A stretch of 64,000 nt of DNA from Polaribacter sp. SA4-12 (GTDB lineage: Bacteria > Bacteroidota > Bacteroidia > Flavobacteriales > Flavobacteriaceae): NCBI RefSeq assembly GCF_002163675.1, contig NZ_CP019334.1:2089501-2153500 (forward strand). The letters run 5' to 3'. Under the pieces are notes generated by a model. That model had not been told where the DNA came from. It saw only the letters and a program-made list of their open reading frames with translations, and made no database searches. Of this stretch, positions 24,401-32,843 are shown one piece after another (the stretch's first letter is position 1; every line of letters begins with the position of its first letter). Made by a program: the position numbers and the translations under genes.

Positions 24401-27283
24401 CGTTTTTGGTCTAAAACCTTTACACCAGCACAAGCAACTGTTGCAAAAGATAAAACTTTATCAGGAAGAGAATTAAACCTACTTGGTTATTGGACACTAG
24501 ATGAAGGAAATGGAAAAGTGGGTGTTGATAAAGCAAAAAGTAGAAATGCAACTGTAAACTTAGATTGGGATATTAAACCTAAAGGAACAGCGTATTCTTT
24601 TGCCAATAATTCTTATTTATCCTTAGAAAATGTTGGTTTTGTGCAACCTAGTATTGCAGAAGATATTACACTTTCATTTTGGATTAAAACTTCGACTGCA
24701 TCACAAGGAACTATTTTTTCAAATGGAAAAGGAAATGATTCTGATCCAGTTCAGACGAATGGCTTAAGAAATAAATGGTCTGTAAACATGAAATCTGATG
24801 GAAATCTAGAATTACTATCAGAAAACATTTCTTATAATTTAACCACACAAAGTATTACTGATGGTACTTGGCATCATATTGCATTGGTTGTAAAAAGAGG
24901 TGGCTCTATAAATTCTTATGTAGATGCTTTAGAATCTAGTTCTGTTTCTTCTGTAAATATTGGAGGAATTTCTGGAAATAAAATTTTAATTGGAGCAAGA
25001 CTCCATGAAGATGTTTCTTCTATTGAAACCATAGATAATCATTTTACGGGAGATTTAGATGAAATTCGTTTATGGAATACCGCTAGAAGTTTCGAACAAA
25101 TTAAAAGAGATCGTTATTTTGAAATTGATGTAAATACAGAAGGTTTAATGCTGTATGCAGACTTTAATCAAGAAGCTGGTAATACTACAAAAGGACCAAA
25201 ATACAATCATTTTGCAGTAAATAACATAACAAGTTCTACCTTTTCAATTTTAAATGGAGGCGCTCAAAGTTACTCACAAGATTCACCTGCTTTAAAACCC
25301 AAATTACAATTTACAAACATTCCTTTTTCTACTGTAATTAATGGAGACCAGATGATTATTCAACCCGAATTAACGGAAGAACAATGGTCGCTTTTTGAAG
25401 GTCAAATTTTAGACTTTTCTGTTTCTAGATTATCAGATGAACATTTTAATGAGCAAATCTCTCCAATAAGTTGGTCTGCATTTGTAAACAGACAAGAAAT
25501 AGAATGGTTTACAAAAGAGCAAACAAAAGAGATAAAAGACGAGAAAAATGTAAACGAAGACTATACTTTTACTATGGATATTGTAAATATTGGTGGAAGT
25601 AATCAAGCATATGCTATTACAGGTTTACCAACTTGGGTATCTTTAGAAAACACATCTGGTTTAGTAGCACCTAATGCTACTAAACAACTTATTTTTTCCG
25701 TAGATAATGAATTGGCAATGGGAATTTACAATGCTAATATTTTCTTAGAAACAGGTTCTGAATTTAATGATAGACTTACTTTTGAGCTAAGGGTATTAAC
25801 ACCTGCACCAAATTGGTCTGTAAATGCGCCAGATTACTCTAATAGCATGAATGTTATTGGTAAAATAAAGATTAATAATACATTCTCTAGAGACCAATAC
25901 ACTAAAATAGGCGCTTTTGTAGATAACAATCCAAGAGGTGAAGCCTATTTAAAATACGATTCTAATTATGATAGTTATTTTGTATACCTAACAATGTATA
26001 GCAATGTTACTAGTGCAGAAGAAGTAACTTTTAAAATTTGGGATGCCATAAATGGTACTGTATTAATTGCATCTATTGATAATACACCTAAAACTTCCTT
26101 TTTACAGAATGAAATTTTAGGATCAAAAACGAATCCAACTATTTTTTCTGGAGCACAATTTACGGAACAACAAACTAATCTAAATGAAGGTTGGACTTGG
26201 GTTTCTTTCTTTGTAGAAGATAATAGATTTAATGATGTGAAAGCTACATTTGATGGGCTAACATTACAAGATGATGATCAAATTAAATCTCAAAATGAAT
26301 TTACTCGTTTTGAAGCTGATAATTGGTTTGGTTCTTTATCTACTTTAGAGAACACCAAAATGTACAAAGTAAAATTAGCAAATGAGAATCCTTTAGTTTT
26401 ATTAGGAAATGATGTTGATGAAGCAAATGTAAACCTAACAATTAACGAGGGTTGGAACTGGCTACCTTTTCCTATTCATAGAAATATTAGCTTACAAGAA
26501 GCACTTGCATTTTACAATCCAACAGATGGAGATGTCTTAAAAGATCAATACAATTTTGCAATCTATGATTCAAATTCTGGTTGGAGCGGAACCTTAAATT
26601 ATATGCAATCTAATAGAGGATATATGATTAAATCTGGAACTTCTCAAACATTGAATTATCCTAATTCTCAAAACGCAGCGAGAACAAACTCTAAAGAACA
26701 AGAGCACTCTGTTGAAACGATTGCTTTATTCTCTAAATACAATGGAAATATGAGTGTTGTTGTTGAAATAATTGGGAATGATAAATTTACAGAAGTTTTA
26801 GTCTATGATGCAAAAGGAACCTTAAGAGGTACATCTCCAATTGTAACTTTAGAAAATAAGAGAATGAGTTTCATATCTGTTTTCAGTGAAAAAAATGATG
26901 TTTTAAAGTTTATAATTTCTGATGGAAAGACCGAAATTGACGTTACTTCTAGTTTTGTTTTTGAAGACAATAAAGTCTATGGAAATATGCAATTTCCTGT
27001 TATTTTGAACTCTAACAGTCTATCAACTGATAATGTGTTTTTAAGTAATGTAATTTTGTATCCAAATCCATTCTCAAATTCAATCACAATAGATTCGTCA
27101 CAACAAAATGAGAGAATTACCAAGATTGAAATTTATACTACTATTGGTGTTTTAATTAATAAAATTGAAACAAATTCAACTAAAACAACAATAAATACTG
27201 CAAATTTAGCTAGCGGTATTTACTTGATAAAAGTAACTGCTTCTTCTGGTAAAAACAGTATTCAAAAAATGGTTAAAAAATAA
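18419..27283 (+). CDS. giant (2954-aa) T9SS-secreted multidomain protein
   Basis: The signal peptide ends YLAKAQ at about 21. Residues about 60-190 form a protease-associated (PA) domain (KIAVIRRGTCTFASKILNAQNAGAIAVIM, quoted as KIAVIRRGTCTFASKILNAQ then NAGAIAVIM). LamG/concanavalin-like folds are recognised at about 380-590 (GYLDEVRVWQRAL), 1860-2060 (IHDIRFWSK) and 2062-2260 (GDLDEIRLWNTARS). Carboxypeptidase-regulatory-like repeats lie at about 620-870, a Big/SbsA-like segment near 1820, and a module starting PNWSVNAPDY at about 2463 that recurs in the next two proteins. The T9SS sorting domain occupies about 2880-2954 (LYPNPFSNSITI...LASGIYLIKV). No catalytic site is evident, so an adhesive or carbohydrate-binding surface role is inference. 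Confidence 0.9.
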   Translation: MMKRILHILCLCLVSYLAKAQDQSQHQLFVGNVAVDYKDTNLQMQMNIGSPFIVGSSIRSAIPKAAGLIINSPSSIAGEYEFNANTTFGASLDRAFTGDLVLAIDDADPTDDGCTAFTNAAALNGKIAVIRRGTCTFASKILNAQNAGAIAVIMVNNVAGVVYMGGEGPTVTIPSASVTLEDGNTIINALGSGIVNGELQPDRIIYSSVQSNNKSTIGFPYGVLYVSPTFIIDGFEVSKGYFSDRVNIKWEFGANQNLIEKINVFRQELGSATPEQLIGSVSKDVFEYNDTQVESGVLYKYRIEAFGVSNFNELYLDYIEGVGFRNPTATVSGSVSFDGGSPVQDVIVFAEANGEENNSSGSSLKIDNGFVSIDNIEYEIPANKLTLQSWVTNSGEIFKFSTDNSKVVKFVGGKFDANSLKFQVLVSDVNIQEITLEDSYPTGELDFLGKDVFKNISDLTDTSFIHISAVLEDEKTPKFYINGREITQDYIDSATIPDGVTKPKLTINKVGNYPVFGNANLNKLILVDGYSGYLDEVRVWQRALSNEEIRRDYRRYLSGGETALSIYLRMDENAGTNVYDLSKKGFRQNKNNGILAPNATNGIQFSNTKPSFEQLGVFGVTDANGSYTVSSIPYSGTGESFVITPSLGVHKFEPASQTVFLGAEASVINQLNFKDISSFKFNGRAVYNVQNVFNTIDLDTDETAYTQIEDFDYNKYRVSSNGSKIIINKAQFYYEGGSIDTSNGFYKDGELKKYPVVGLEKAYVYIDGNIVFNEENQPVETDTEGHFTINVPIGNHKIEVKKDGHTFEHAGYFPASNTFEFFEDQIEPRWFIDTTRISLIGRVVGGKIESDKPIGFGIDGEFSHINFEDEETEASEVISSKNNIGVASIKLKGNIDTPTFDVDVTTNPITGEYKATLIPFIYYIRTADLKITKNTDISILSSTETLNFLATPVLDSISLTTKDGTELVTKAFNYKKSFRYNSPVTLALVNQEYEKEIIIGGNKFDISGLQNPIYIQKKNYNILFEVSQNYINKDKTEAVITKEFYTEGTFNITNNLEIPGKSTIVSIENGKKYKYSFLAGPPNISLVDGFLSTLSVEYNITGSNPITISNFSEFKAKGIVKGGASTSGTAFATIAPEQPDIILRDPPGSNSFASIEQGTTISFTKESSNTGGNSIGGGAVIAAGVNFETVAGTPFFSVGTEIEVINNIEVSITKSTENTGSNTSLNSYTFNTTISTSDDPNYVGSDGDLYIGNAKNVYYGLYNNMFVTDVPPTLPNGDSVASLPLTVKDENENDVTLYISTAKDFYIAEQPTKTFFQYSQKHIIETLIPALEELAANFVPDTSPNTTPLVPRPTKESYENQANLWRKIIQENEKSKYDAKNNSSVYKQSIVDKIGSNYGSNAQGLKQLVADNFFSNQSFDAGVGEYTSSTATINLVGRTTEETIEISAEAKREFGATFNGTGATVFINGSITEVDTDADNFETENTTTISYTLKDNDQHNVLSVDVVNMFNGYGPIFITKGGATSCPYEPAVTSLFYKKTGYDPTIVGLGGEILSEATNKVYAPEIKADKTVLTNVPESEGALFTLKLKNLSETQSDLEYILVVDALTLNGATTNIASNGVNIYVPFNETVEFPFEVYKSSASSVFKYDNIRVYLKNPCDDINDSEGLIDVSVEFKKSCSKVTVSAPEDNWIFNRAEGFSKDANGITTTNKFPITFTDFNTDFAGFKKIELQYRNASSANWIKFSTYYGTQQLKEDASDDDGIVISSSDSEFTYNWDIIGDKIPDGNYEFRAISSCTDDITYTSSIISGTINLNAPVLFGIPQPSDGILDVGEDISIRFNEAIFERGATNIKVSGLSNQQVIDHSVSVFLDGGANQIELPNQILPNESFTVQFWYKNATTGTGKLISQENGINATLVGNELTFSIGGQSVKAVINPAQYNFYSLVYQSGNDPQLLILENGIELEDEVLSNNLDINSNSSIFIGGTNTIGNIHDIRFWSKTFTPAQATVAKDKTLSGRELNLLGYWTLDEGNGKVGVDKAKSRNATVNLDWDIKPKGTAYSFANNSYLSLENVGFVQPSIAEDITLSFWIKTSTASQGTIFSNGKGNDSDPVQTNGLRNKWSVNMKSDGNLELLSENISYNLTTQSITDGTWHHIALVVKRGGSINSYVDALESSSVSSVNIGGISGNKILIGARLHEDVSSIETIDNHFTGDLDEIRLWNTARSFEQIKRDRYFEIDVNTEGLMLYADFNQEAGNTTKGPKYNHFAVNNITSSTFSILNGGAQSYSQDSPALKPKLQFTNIPFSTVINGDQMIIQPELTEEQWSLFEGQILDFSVSRLSDEHFNEQISPISWSAFVNRQEIEWFTKEQTKEIKDEKNVNEDYTFTMDIVNIGGSNQAYAITGLPTWVSLENTSGLVAPNATKQLIFSVDNELAMGIYNANIFLETGSEFNDRLTFELRVLTPAPNWSVNAPDYSNSMNVIGKIKINNTFSRDQYTKIGAFVDNNPRGEAYLKYDSNYDSYFVYLTMYSNVTSAEEVTFKIWDAINGTVLIASIDNTPKTSFLQNEILGSKTNPTIFSGAQFTEQQTNLNEGWTWVSFFVEDNRFNDVKATFDGLTLQDDDQIKSQNEFTRFEADNWFGSLSTLENTKMYKVKLANENPLVLLGNDVDEANVNLTINEGWNWLPFPIHRNISLQEALAFYNPTDGDVLKDQYNFAIYDSNSGWSGTLNYMQSNRGYMIKSGTSQTLNYPNSQNAARTNSKEQEHSVETIALFSKYNGNMSVVVEIIGNDKFTEVLVYDAKGTLRGTSPIVTLENKRMSFISVFSEKNDVLKFIISDGKTEIDVTSSFVFEDNKVYGNMQFPVILNSNSLSTDNVFLSNVILYPNPFSNSITIDSSQQNERITKIEIYTTIGVLINKIETNSTKTTINTANLASGIYLIKVTASSGKNSIQKMVKK

Positions 27284-27284
27284 G

Positions 27285-28577
27285 ATGATGAAAAAATATC
27301 TCATTCTCTTTTTTGTGAGTTTTTGTCTTACAAATGTTTTAGCACAAGATCCTAATTGGCAAGTAGATGTATCTAACTATCAATATAGTATGACATTTAC
27401 AGCATTTTTAAATATTAATGGCAAAACTTTATCTTCATCAGAAGATAAAGTTGCTGCCTTAGTAAATGAGGAAGTTAGAGGCGTTGCCAATGTTACCTAT
27501 GTTTCAAGTCTAGATAAATATGTAGTATATCTATCTGCTTTTGCAAATACAAGTGGAGAAATAATCAGTTTTAAAATCTTTAATAGCACAGATGAAACTG
27601 TTTATGAAGTTACAGAAACTCAAAATTTTGAAATTGATGGAAACCTAGGTGGAATCTTTCAATCGTATAGTATTGCAAGTCCTACCCTAAGTAATGAAGC
27701 TCTTTTAAATTCATTTGCTTTTTCTGGAATTACTAGTATTTCAAAAACGATTACAAGCAACACTGTTGATATTGTTTTACCAGCAAATGCAAATATTAAA
27801 AATTTAAATACAGAATTTAGTATAAGTAATGGTGCTAATTTCTTTGTTAATACTGCAAAACAAATTTCAGAAACTACAGAAAACGATTTTACAAATACCG
27901 TTACATACAAACTCTTATCTGAAAATGAAGCAGTTCTGGTTGAATACGATGTTAATGTAACTTTAGAAAATTCAAATATAGATGCGCCAGAAATTGAGTT
28001 AAAAACAAATGCAAATACGATCGTAAATCACGCTCCTGTTTTAATTAATATGGAAACAAATGTTGCTCTTTCTAATTTTTCTATTGACGATTTCTCACTA
28101 ACAAACGCTATTGTTTCATCAATTAAAAAAGAAAATGACTTATTGCATATTCTGGAAATTGTACCAATTCAACAAGGAGAATTTTCAATTGAAATTACTG
28201 AAAACAAAGTTCAAAATATTGAAAGTAAAGGTAATTTAGCTTCAAATAAGTTGCTTTTTACATACGATTTAATGAGTCCTTATTTGTTATCAATTAAAAG
28301 AAAAAATCCTTCAAATGAGATTACAATAAATGACACTTTAGAATTTACTGCTGTTTTTAGTGAAGCTGTAGAAAACGTATTTTCAACCGATTTTAAAAGT
28401 GTAGACGATGCAACATTTACAGTTGAAAAAGAAAACAATTCAACCTATACAATACATGTAAATAATATAACTAATTTTATTGGAGCAGTCTCATTAAACC
28501 TGAAATCGACGAATAAAATACAAGATAAAGCAGGAAATTTATTATTAAACTCAGTGATTAATGTACATCAAAACTAA
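27285..28577 (+). CDS. secreted protein sharing the PNW module, no sorting domain
   Basis: A 430-aa protein starting one base after the stop of the giant gene (ATGATG; either codon could start). The signal peptide ends NVLAQ at about 21. Residues about 22-130 are the module PNWQVDVSNYQYSMTFTAFL...VAALVNEEVRGVANV. About 145-235 looks like a DUF5018-type beta-sandwich (SFAFSGITSISKTI...ENDFTNTVTYKLLSENEA), followed by Ig-like segments. Unlike its neighbours it ends INVHQN without a T9SS C-terminal domain, so it may stay periplasmic, be carried by a partner, or have lost the domain. Confidence 0.87.
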   Translation: MMKKYLILFFVSFCLTNVLAQDPNWQVDVSNYQYSMTFTAFLNINGKTLSSSEDKVAALVNEEVRGVANVTYVSSLDKYVVYLSAFANTSGEIISFKIFNSTDETVYEVTETQNFEIDGNLGGIFQSYSIASPTLSNEALLNSFAFSGITSISKTITSNTVDIVLPANANIKNLNTEFSISNGANFFVNTAKQISETTENDFTNTVTYKLLSENEAVLVEYDVNVTLENSNIDAPEIELKTNANTIVNHAPVLINMETNVALSNFSIDDFSLTNAIVSSIKKENDLLHILEIVPIQQGEFSIEITENKVQNIESKGNLASNKLLFTYDLMSPYLLSIKRKNPSNEITINDTLEFTAVFSEAVENVFSTDFKSVDDATFTVEKENNSTYTIHVNNITNFIGAVSLNLKSTNKIQDKAGNLLLNSVINVHQN

Positions 28578-28580
28578 CAA

Positions 28581-30146
28581 ATGAAAACATTTATTTATAA
28601 ACCATTCATTATTGTTTTTATAAGTTTTTTTATTCAAACTATAAATGCTCAAGGTCCTAATTGGTCTGTAAACACAGCAAACTACCAATATAGCATGACG
28701 TTTACCGCGTTTTTAAATATAAACGGAACAACTTTAACAGCTTCAAATGATAAAGTTGCCGCTTTTGTAAATGGAGAAATAAGAGGCGTTTCTAATGTTG
28801 TCTTTGTAGAAAATTCTAATAAATACGTTACATACTTGTCTGTATTCGCAAATGAGGACAGAGAAAACATCAACTTTAAAATATATAATAGCACAACTCA
28901 AACTGTTATCGACATTGATAAATCAGAAACTTTTACTATTGATGGAAATATTGGAGGAATCTTTCAATCTTATAGTATTGCAAATCCACAATTAAACGAA
29001 AGTGCAATTTTTAATTACTTTAATTTCTCTGGAATATCTTCTTTATTATTAGATATTTCTTCAGACGAAATAAACATTGTTTTACCAGAAGGCACAGACA
29101 TTAGCTCTTTAACCGCAATATTTGATTCTAGTGTAAATTCAAAAGTTTTTGCGGATGGATATTTGCAAGAATCAGGAAGTTCTGTGAATGACTTCACCAA
29201 TCCTGTTATTTATAAAGTAATATCCGAAAATGAAGCCAATTTGCAAGAGTACACGATTTCTGTTTCCTTGGCCTTAAACAATAACCCAACAACAGTAAAC
29301 ATTTCTAGTACAGAAAATTTAAATACAAACTCGATTCCAGTTTCTTTAGACATTATTTTCTCTAAAGTTGTTTTTGATTTAGAAGCATCAGATTTTATAG
29401 TAGAAAATGCAGTAATAACATCTTTAACGACTTCAAATTCGAGATTCTATAAAGCTACTATTATTCCGCTTTCACAAAGAAACTTTTCAGTTCAACTTCC
29501 TGCAGGAGCTTCTCTAGATGTAAATAACAATCAAAATGAAATTTCAAATAAAATAGAATTAAGTTATGATATTTCAAAACCAATAATTAACACTATTTCT
29601 ATTGAGTCAGATGTAGATTCTTGGTGGTTTCTTGTTACTTTTAATGAGCATGTTGTAAACGTAGATATTACAGATTTTGAGTTAAAAGGAATGGCGTCTA
29701 ATGAATTAACAATTTCATCTGTAAGTGAAATTTTGAGTAACCAATATAGAGTGAATATTTCTAATTCAAATTCAGAAATCGGCACTATTTCTTTACAACT
29801 ACAAAACAATAGTGATATTAAAGATCTTATTGGAAATTCAATTGCTTTACAAAAATTTGAATCCTATTTTTTGAATAATGAAGTTTTATCAACAGATAGC
29901 TTTACTCCTTCTAACAAATTATTTATTGCTCCAAACCCAACTTCAGGTTTTATAAAAATAACCAATAAAAAAGAAGCTTTAGAGAAGATTGTAGTGTATA
30001 ATTTAAATGGAAAAATTGTTTTTGAAAAAAAGGTAAATCAACAAGAATCAATTATTGATTTCAAAAATTATTCTTCGGGAATTTACTTTGTAAAAATAAT
30101 TACAAGTCAAGGAAGTCAAACAAAAAAAATCATTAAAAAAGATTGA
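28581..30146 (+). CDS. T9SS-secreted protein with PNW module and sorting domain
   Basis: A 521-aa paralogue of the preceding protein. The signal peptide ends INAQ at about 24. The module PNWSVNTANYQYSMTFTAFL...VAAFVNGEIRGVSNV (about 25-135) is followed by a DUF5018-like region (about 145-235, NDFTNPVIYKVISENEANLQ) and Ig-like domains. A T9SS sorting domain ends the protein (about 447-521, LFIAPNPTSGFIKI...YSSGIYFVKI). It ends the cluster, convergent with the response regulator gene 43 nt away. No enzymatic motif is visible. Confidence 0.88.
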   Translation: MKTFIYKPFIIVFISFFIQTINAQGPNWSVNTANYQYSMTFTAFLNINGTTLTASNDKVAAFVNGEIRGVSNVVFVENSNKYVTYLSVFANEDRENINFKIYNSTTQTVIDIDKSETFTIDGNIGGIFQSYSIANPQLNESAIFNYFNFSGISSLLLDISSDEINIVLPEGTDISSLTAIFDSSVNSKVFADGYLQESGSSVNDFTNPVIYKVISENEANLQEYTISVSLALNNNPTTVNISSTENLNTNSIPVSLDIIFSKVVFDLEASDFIVENAVITSLTTSNSRFYKATIIPLSQRNFSVQLPAGASLDVNNNQNEISNKIELSYDISKPIINTISIESDVDSWWFLVTFNEHVVNVDITDFELKGMASNELTISSVSEILSNQYRVNISNSNSEIGTISLQLQNNSDIKDLIGNSIALQKFESYFLNNEVLSTDSFTPSNKLFIAPNPTSGFIKITNKKEALEKIVVYNLNGKIVFEKKVNQQESIIDFKNYSSGIYFVKIITSQGSQTKKIIKKD

Positions 30147-30189
30147 TGAAAAAAGTATTATTATTATTTAATTAATCCTTAATAATATA

Positions 30190-30834
30190 CTAAACCAAAT
30201 CTAATAAATCTTTATTTTTACTTACCCAAACAGAGAGCGCATTTGAGTCTGATTGCAAGTCTAACTTAGAGATAATATTAGCTCTATGTTTATCGACAGT
30301 TCTAGAAGATATGGATAAAATTTCTGCAATTTGTTTTGTAGAATTTTCATTAGCAATTAACCTTACAATTGTTCTTTCTGAAGGAGAAAGGAATTTTATT
30401 TTTTCAATTTGTGGAGAAACTTCATTTTTAAAAACATCATCAAAAACCGAACTTGCATAAAACTCCCCTTTTAATACTTTTTTAATACATTTTTTGATTT
30501 CTGAAAAAGGTTCGTCTTTTAATAAATATCCAGAAATGTTTAATTGTTTTGCTTTTAAAATAAATCCTTTTTCTTTATAAGAAGTTAAAATTATAAACTT
30601 TGTAGTTGATAACGATTCTTTACTTTTTTTAATCACTTCAAAACCTGTTAAAAGAGGCATGCTAATATCTAAAATTGCAATTGTTGGCTTTTTTTTAGCT
30701 ATAATTTCTAAAGCTTGCGCACCATTATTAGCACCTTCTAAAACATTAAAGTTTAAATTTAAGAGTTCATTTCTTAATCCTTTTAATAATAAAGGATGGT
30801 CATCTGCAACAAGAATACTTATTTTAAGATTCAT
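30190..30834 (-). CDS. NarL/FixJ-type response regulator
   Basis: A 214-aa two-domain regulator. The receiver (about 4-120) has the acidic pair Asp11-Asp12, phospho-acceptor Asp56 in ILDISMP, and a conserved Lys near 105. The LuxR-type helix-turn-helix lies at about 148-205 (SPSERTIVRLIANENSTKQI...SSRTVDKHRANIISKLDL). The 5' end overlaps the 3' end of the kinase gene by 11 nt, so they are one operon and a cognate pair. The targets are not known; the convergent secreted-protein cluster is a positional candidate only. Confidence 0.94.
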   Translation of the reverse strand: MNLKISILVADDHPLLLKGLRNELLNLNFNVLEGANNGAQALEIIAKKKPTIAILDISMPLLTGFEVIKKSKESLSTTKFIILTSYKEKGFILKAKQLNISGYLLKDEPFSEIKKCIKKVLKGEFYASSVFDDVFKNEVSPQIEKIKFLSPSERTIVRLIANENSTKQIAEILSISSRTVDKHRANIISKLDLQSDSNALSVWVSKNKDLLDLV

Positions 30835-32680
30835 TATTTGCAGGTATAGAAAAGATAAAACTAGTTCCGTTATTTAATTTACTATCAATAGACAAATTAC
30901 CATTCATAATTTTAATTCTCTCAAAGATAGTTTTTAAACCTAAGCTATTTTTCTTTTTACTGTCATTTACATCAAAACCTAATCCATTATCAGATATTAA
31001 AGTAACAATATTATTATTTTCTTTTTTAATGTTTATAGTTACCGACTTTGCTTTTGCATGTTTTACAATGTTGGTTAAACATTCTTGAATTAATCTATAA
31101 AAGTTTAAACTGGTGTTTTCTGTAAAAAAACTATTGACATTATCAATATCCATAGAAAAAAACAAGTCAGTTTGCTCATCATAATCATTAATTAACTGCT
31201 CTATGCTATCTGTTAACCCCAACTGTTTTAGTAAAACAGGATATAAATCTCTAGAAATGCTCCTTACTTCTTCTAATGCATTATTAGCCATTATACTTAT
31301 TTCTTCTTGTTGTAAATTTTGAGATTTCCTTTTAATCAATGTTAATTGCTGCCCTACACTATCATGTAAGTCTTTTGCAATTCTTGTTCTTTCTTTTTCT
31401 TGTGACATTAACAAATCTTGAGAAAACTTTTCTTGCTGTTTCTTTTCCTTTTTAGCATTATTTCTAGACCTAGATAAAGTAATAAAAAAGAAACCAGACA
31501 CAAGACCTAAACTACCAAAAAACAACCATTGGCTCTTAACCTTGTTTCTAGAATCTAACAATGCAATATTGCTTTCTTGAGCTTCAATTTTTAAGCTCTT
31601 TTTTTCAGTTTCATATTTAATCTGTAAATTATTGATACTTTTCGTTTTTCCTATTGAAAATATACTGTCTTCTATTTTCTGATAGGCTTTTAAATTATTG
31701 CGAGAATTTTTATATTCACCTAAATCATACTCGATATTAGATAAAATAAAATACCCATACCTTTCTTGACGCAAACTATATCCTTTAGCTGTGTTTATAG
31801 CTTTTAAAGCAAACTCTTTAGCTTTAAAAAGGTTATCCATCGCTATATATGTCTCAGAAATATCATTATAAGTATGTGCTATACTTGTATATCTTTCTTG
31901 TTCTATTTTTATTGATAATGCTTTAAAAAGATAATCTAAAGACTCTTCATACCGCTCAAGTCTTCTATATGAGGAACCAATATTACCTAGAAAAATAGAT
32001 TCACTTCTTTTTTCGTTTAACACTCTAGCCTTTTGTATACCCACTTTAAAAATGTCGATTGCCTTTTCTAAATCTCCTTCTTTTTGATAACTTGCACCTA
32101 AATTAGTTAGATTAAACATTACACTTCGATCATTTTTCAATCTTGTAAAAATTGCAATCGCTTTATTAAAATTGATTTTTGCTTTTTTTAAATTTGGTGT
32201 CTTTAAATAAACCTCACCAATTCTCTGTAGATTTAGCGCAATCTTATCTTCGTTATTATTAGTTTCTGCAATTTTTAATGCAGCAAAATAATTCTCTAAT
32301 GATTTATCATATTGATCATTGTTTAAATAGAAATAACCAAGTTTGTAGAAACAGTTATAAACTTCTTCCTCGTTATTCAGCTCCTTAAAAATTGCTAAAG
32401 ATTTATTTACAGCGGCAATTCCTTTTAGATAAAACCTCTTTTTTTGATAATATCTAGAAATATAAAAATAACCCTGCCCAATTAATTTTTTGTACTTTAT
32501 ATTTTCTGATTCTTTTAATCCAAAGGTAATAAGTTCTAGCCCTTTTTCATACTCTTTATTATCTATTAACTCTAAACCAGAATTATAATAAGTGTTAATT
32601 TCTTCAATTTTTGATGTATTTTGAGAATAGCCAATTCCATCAAAAAAGAAAATAATTATAAGTAAATAATATCTTATCAT
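30824..32680 (-). CDS. TPR-containing sensor histidine kinase (HisKA_3 type)
   Basis: A 618-aa kinase. A signal peptide/anchor (about 1-19) is followed by about seven tetratricopeptide repeats (about 25-345, e.g. YYQKKRFYLKGIAAVNKSLA, GEVYLKTPNLKKAKINFNKA), a coiled segment, and a transmembrane helix (about 376-398, QWLFFGSLGLVSGFFFITL). The HisKA_3 dimerisation helix has the phospho-acceptor His at about 439 (KDLHDSVGQQ), and the HATPase domain runs about 525-618 (ISDNGLGFDV, NGTSFIFSIP). The TPR region would sense in the periplasm through protein contacts. It is divergent from the plug gene 163 nt away. Confidence 0.94.
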   Translation of the reverse strand: MIRYYLLIIIFFFDGIGYSQNTSKIEEINTYYNSGLELIDNKEYEKGLELITFGLKESENIKYKKLIGQGYFYISRYYQKKRFYLKGIAAVNKSLAIFKELNNEEEVYNCFYKLGYFYLNNDQYDKSLENYFAALKIAETNNNEDKIALNLQRIGEVYLKTPNLKKAKINFNKAIAIFTRLKNDRSVMFNLTNLGASYQKEGDLEKAIDIFKVGIQKARVLNEKRSESIFLGNIGSSYRRLERYEESLDYLFKALSIKIEQERYTSIAHTYNDISETYIAMDNLFKAKEFALKAINTAKGYSLRQERYGYFILSNIEYDLGEYKNSRNNLKAYQKIEDSIFSIGKTKSINNLQIKYETEKKSLKIEAQESNIALLDSRNKVKSQWLFFGSLGLVSGFFFITLSRSRNNAKKEKKQQEKFSQDLLMSQEKERTRIAKDLHDSVGQQLTLIKRKSQNLQQEEISIMANNALEEVRSISRDLYPVLLKQLGLTDSIEQLINDYDEQTDLFFSMDIDNVNSFFTENTSLNFYRLIQECLTNIVKHAKAKSVTINIKKENNNIVTLISDNGLGFDVNDSKKKNSLGLKTIFERIKIMNGNLSIDSKLNNGTSFIFSIPANNES

Positions 32681-32814
32681 TTTAATTTAATAGATAAACG
32701 TAGGGAAATGTTTGAAATTGAAATATACAATAATTAACCCTGCAGAATTATATATTCTATTCAGATTTAAAAAAGGTACAATATTTGTAATAAAGATTAG
32801 AACTCAAAATTCAC

Positions 32815-32822
32815 TACTTTTG
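32815..32822 (+). promoter_or_regulatory. TAnnTTTG -7 element of the plug-family gene
   Basis: TACTTTTG, 21 nt before the ATG at 32844. Confidence 0.5.
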
Positions 32823-32843
32823 AATTAGATTTTTATCAAAAAT

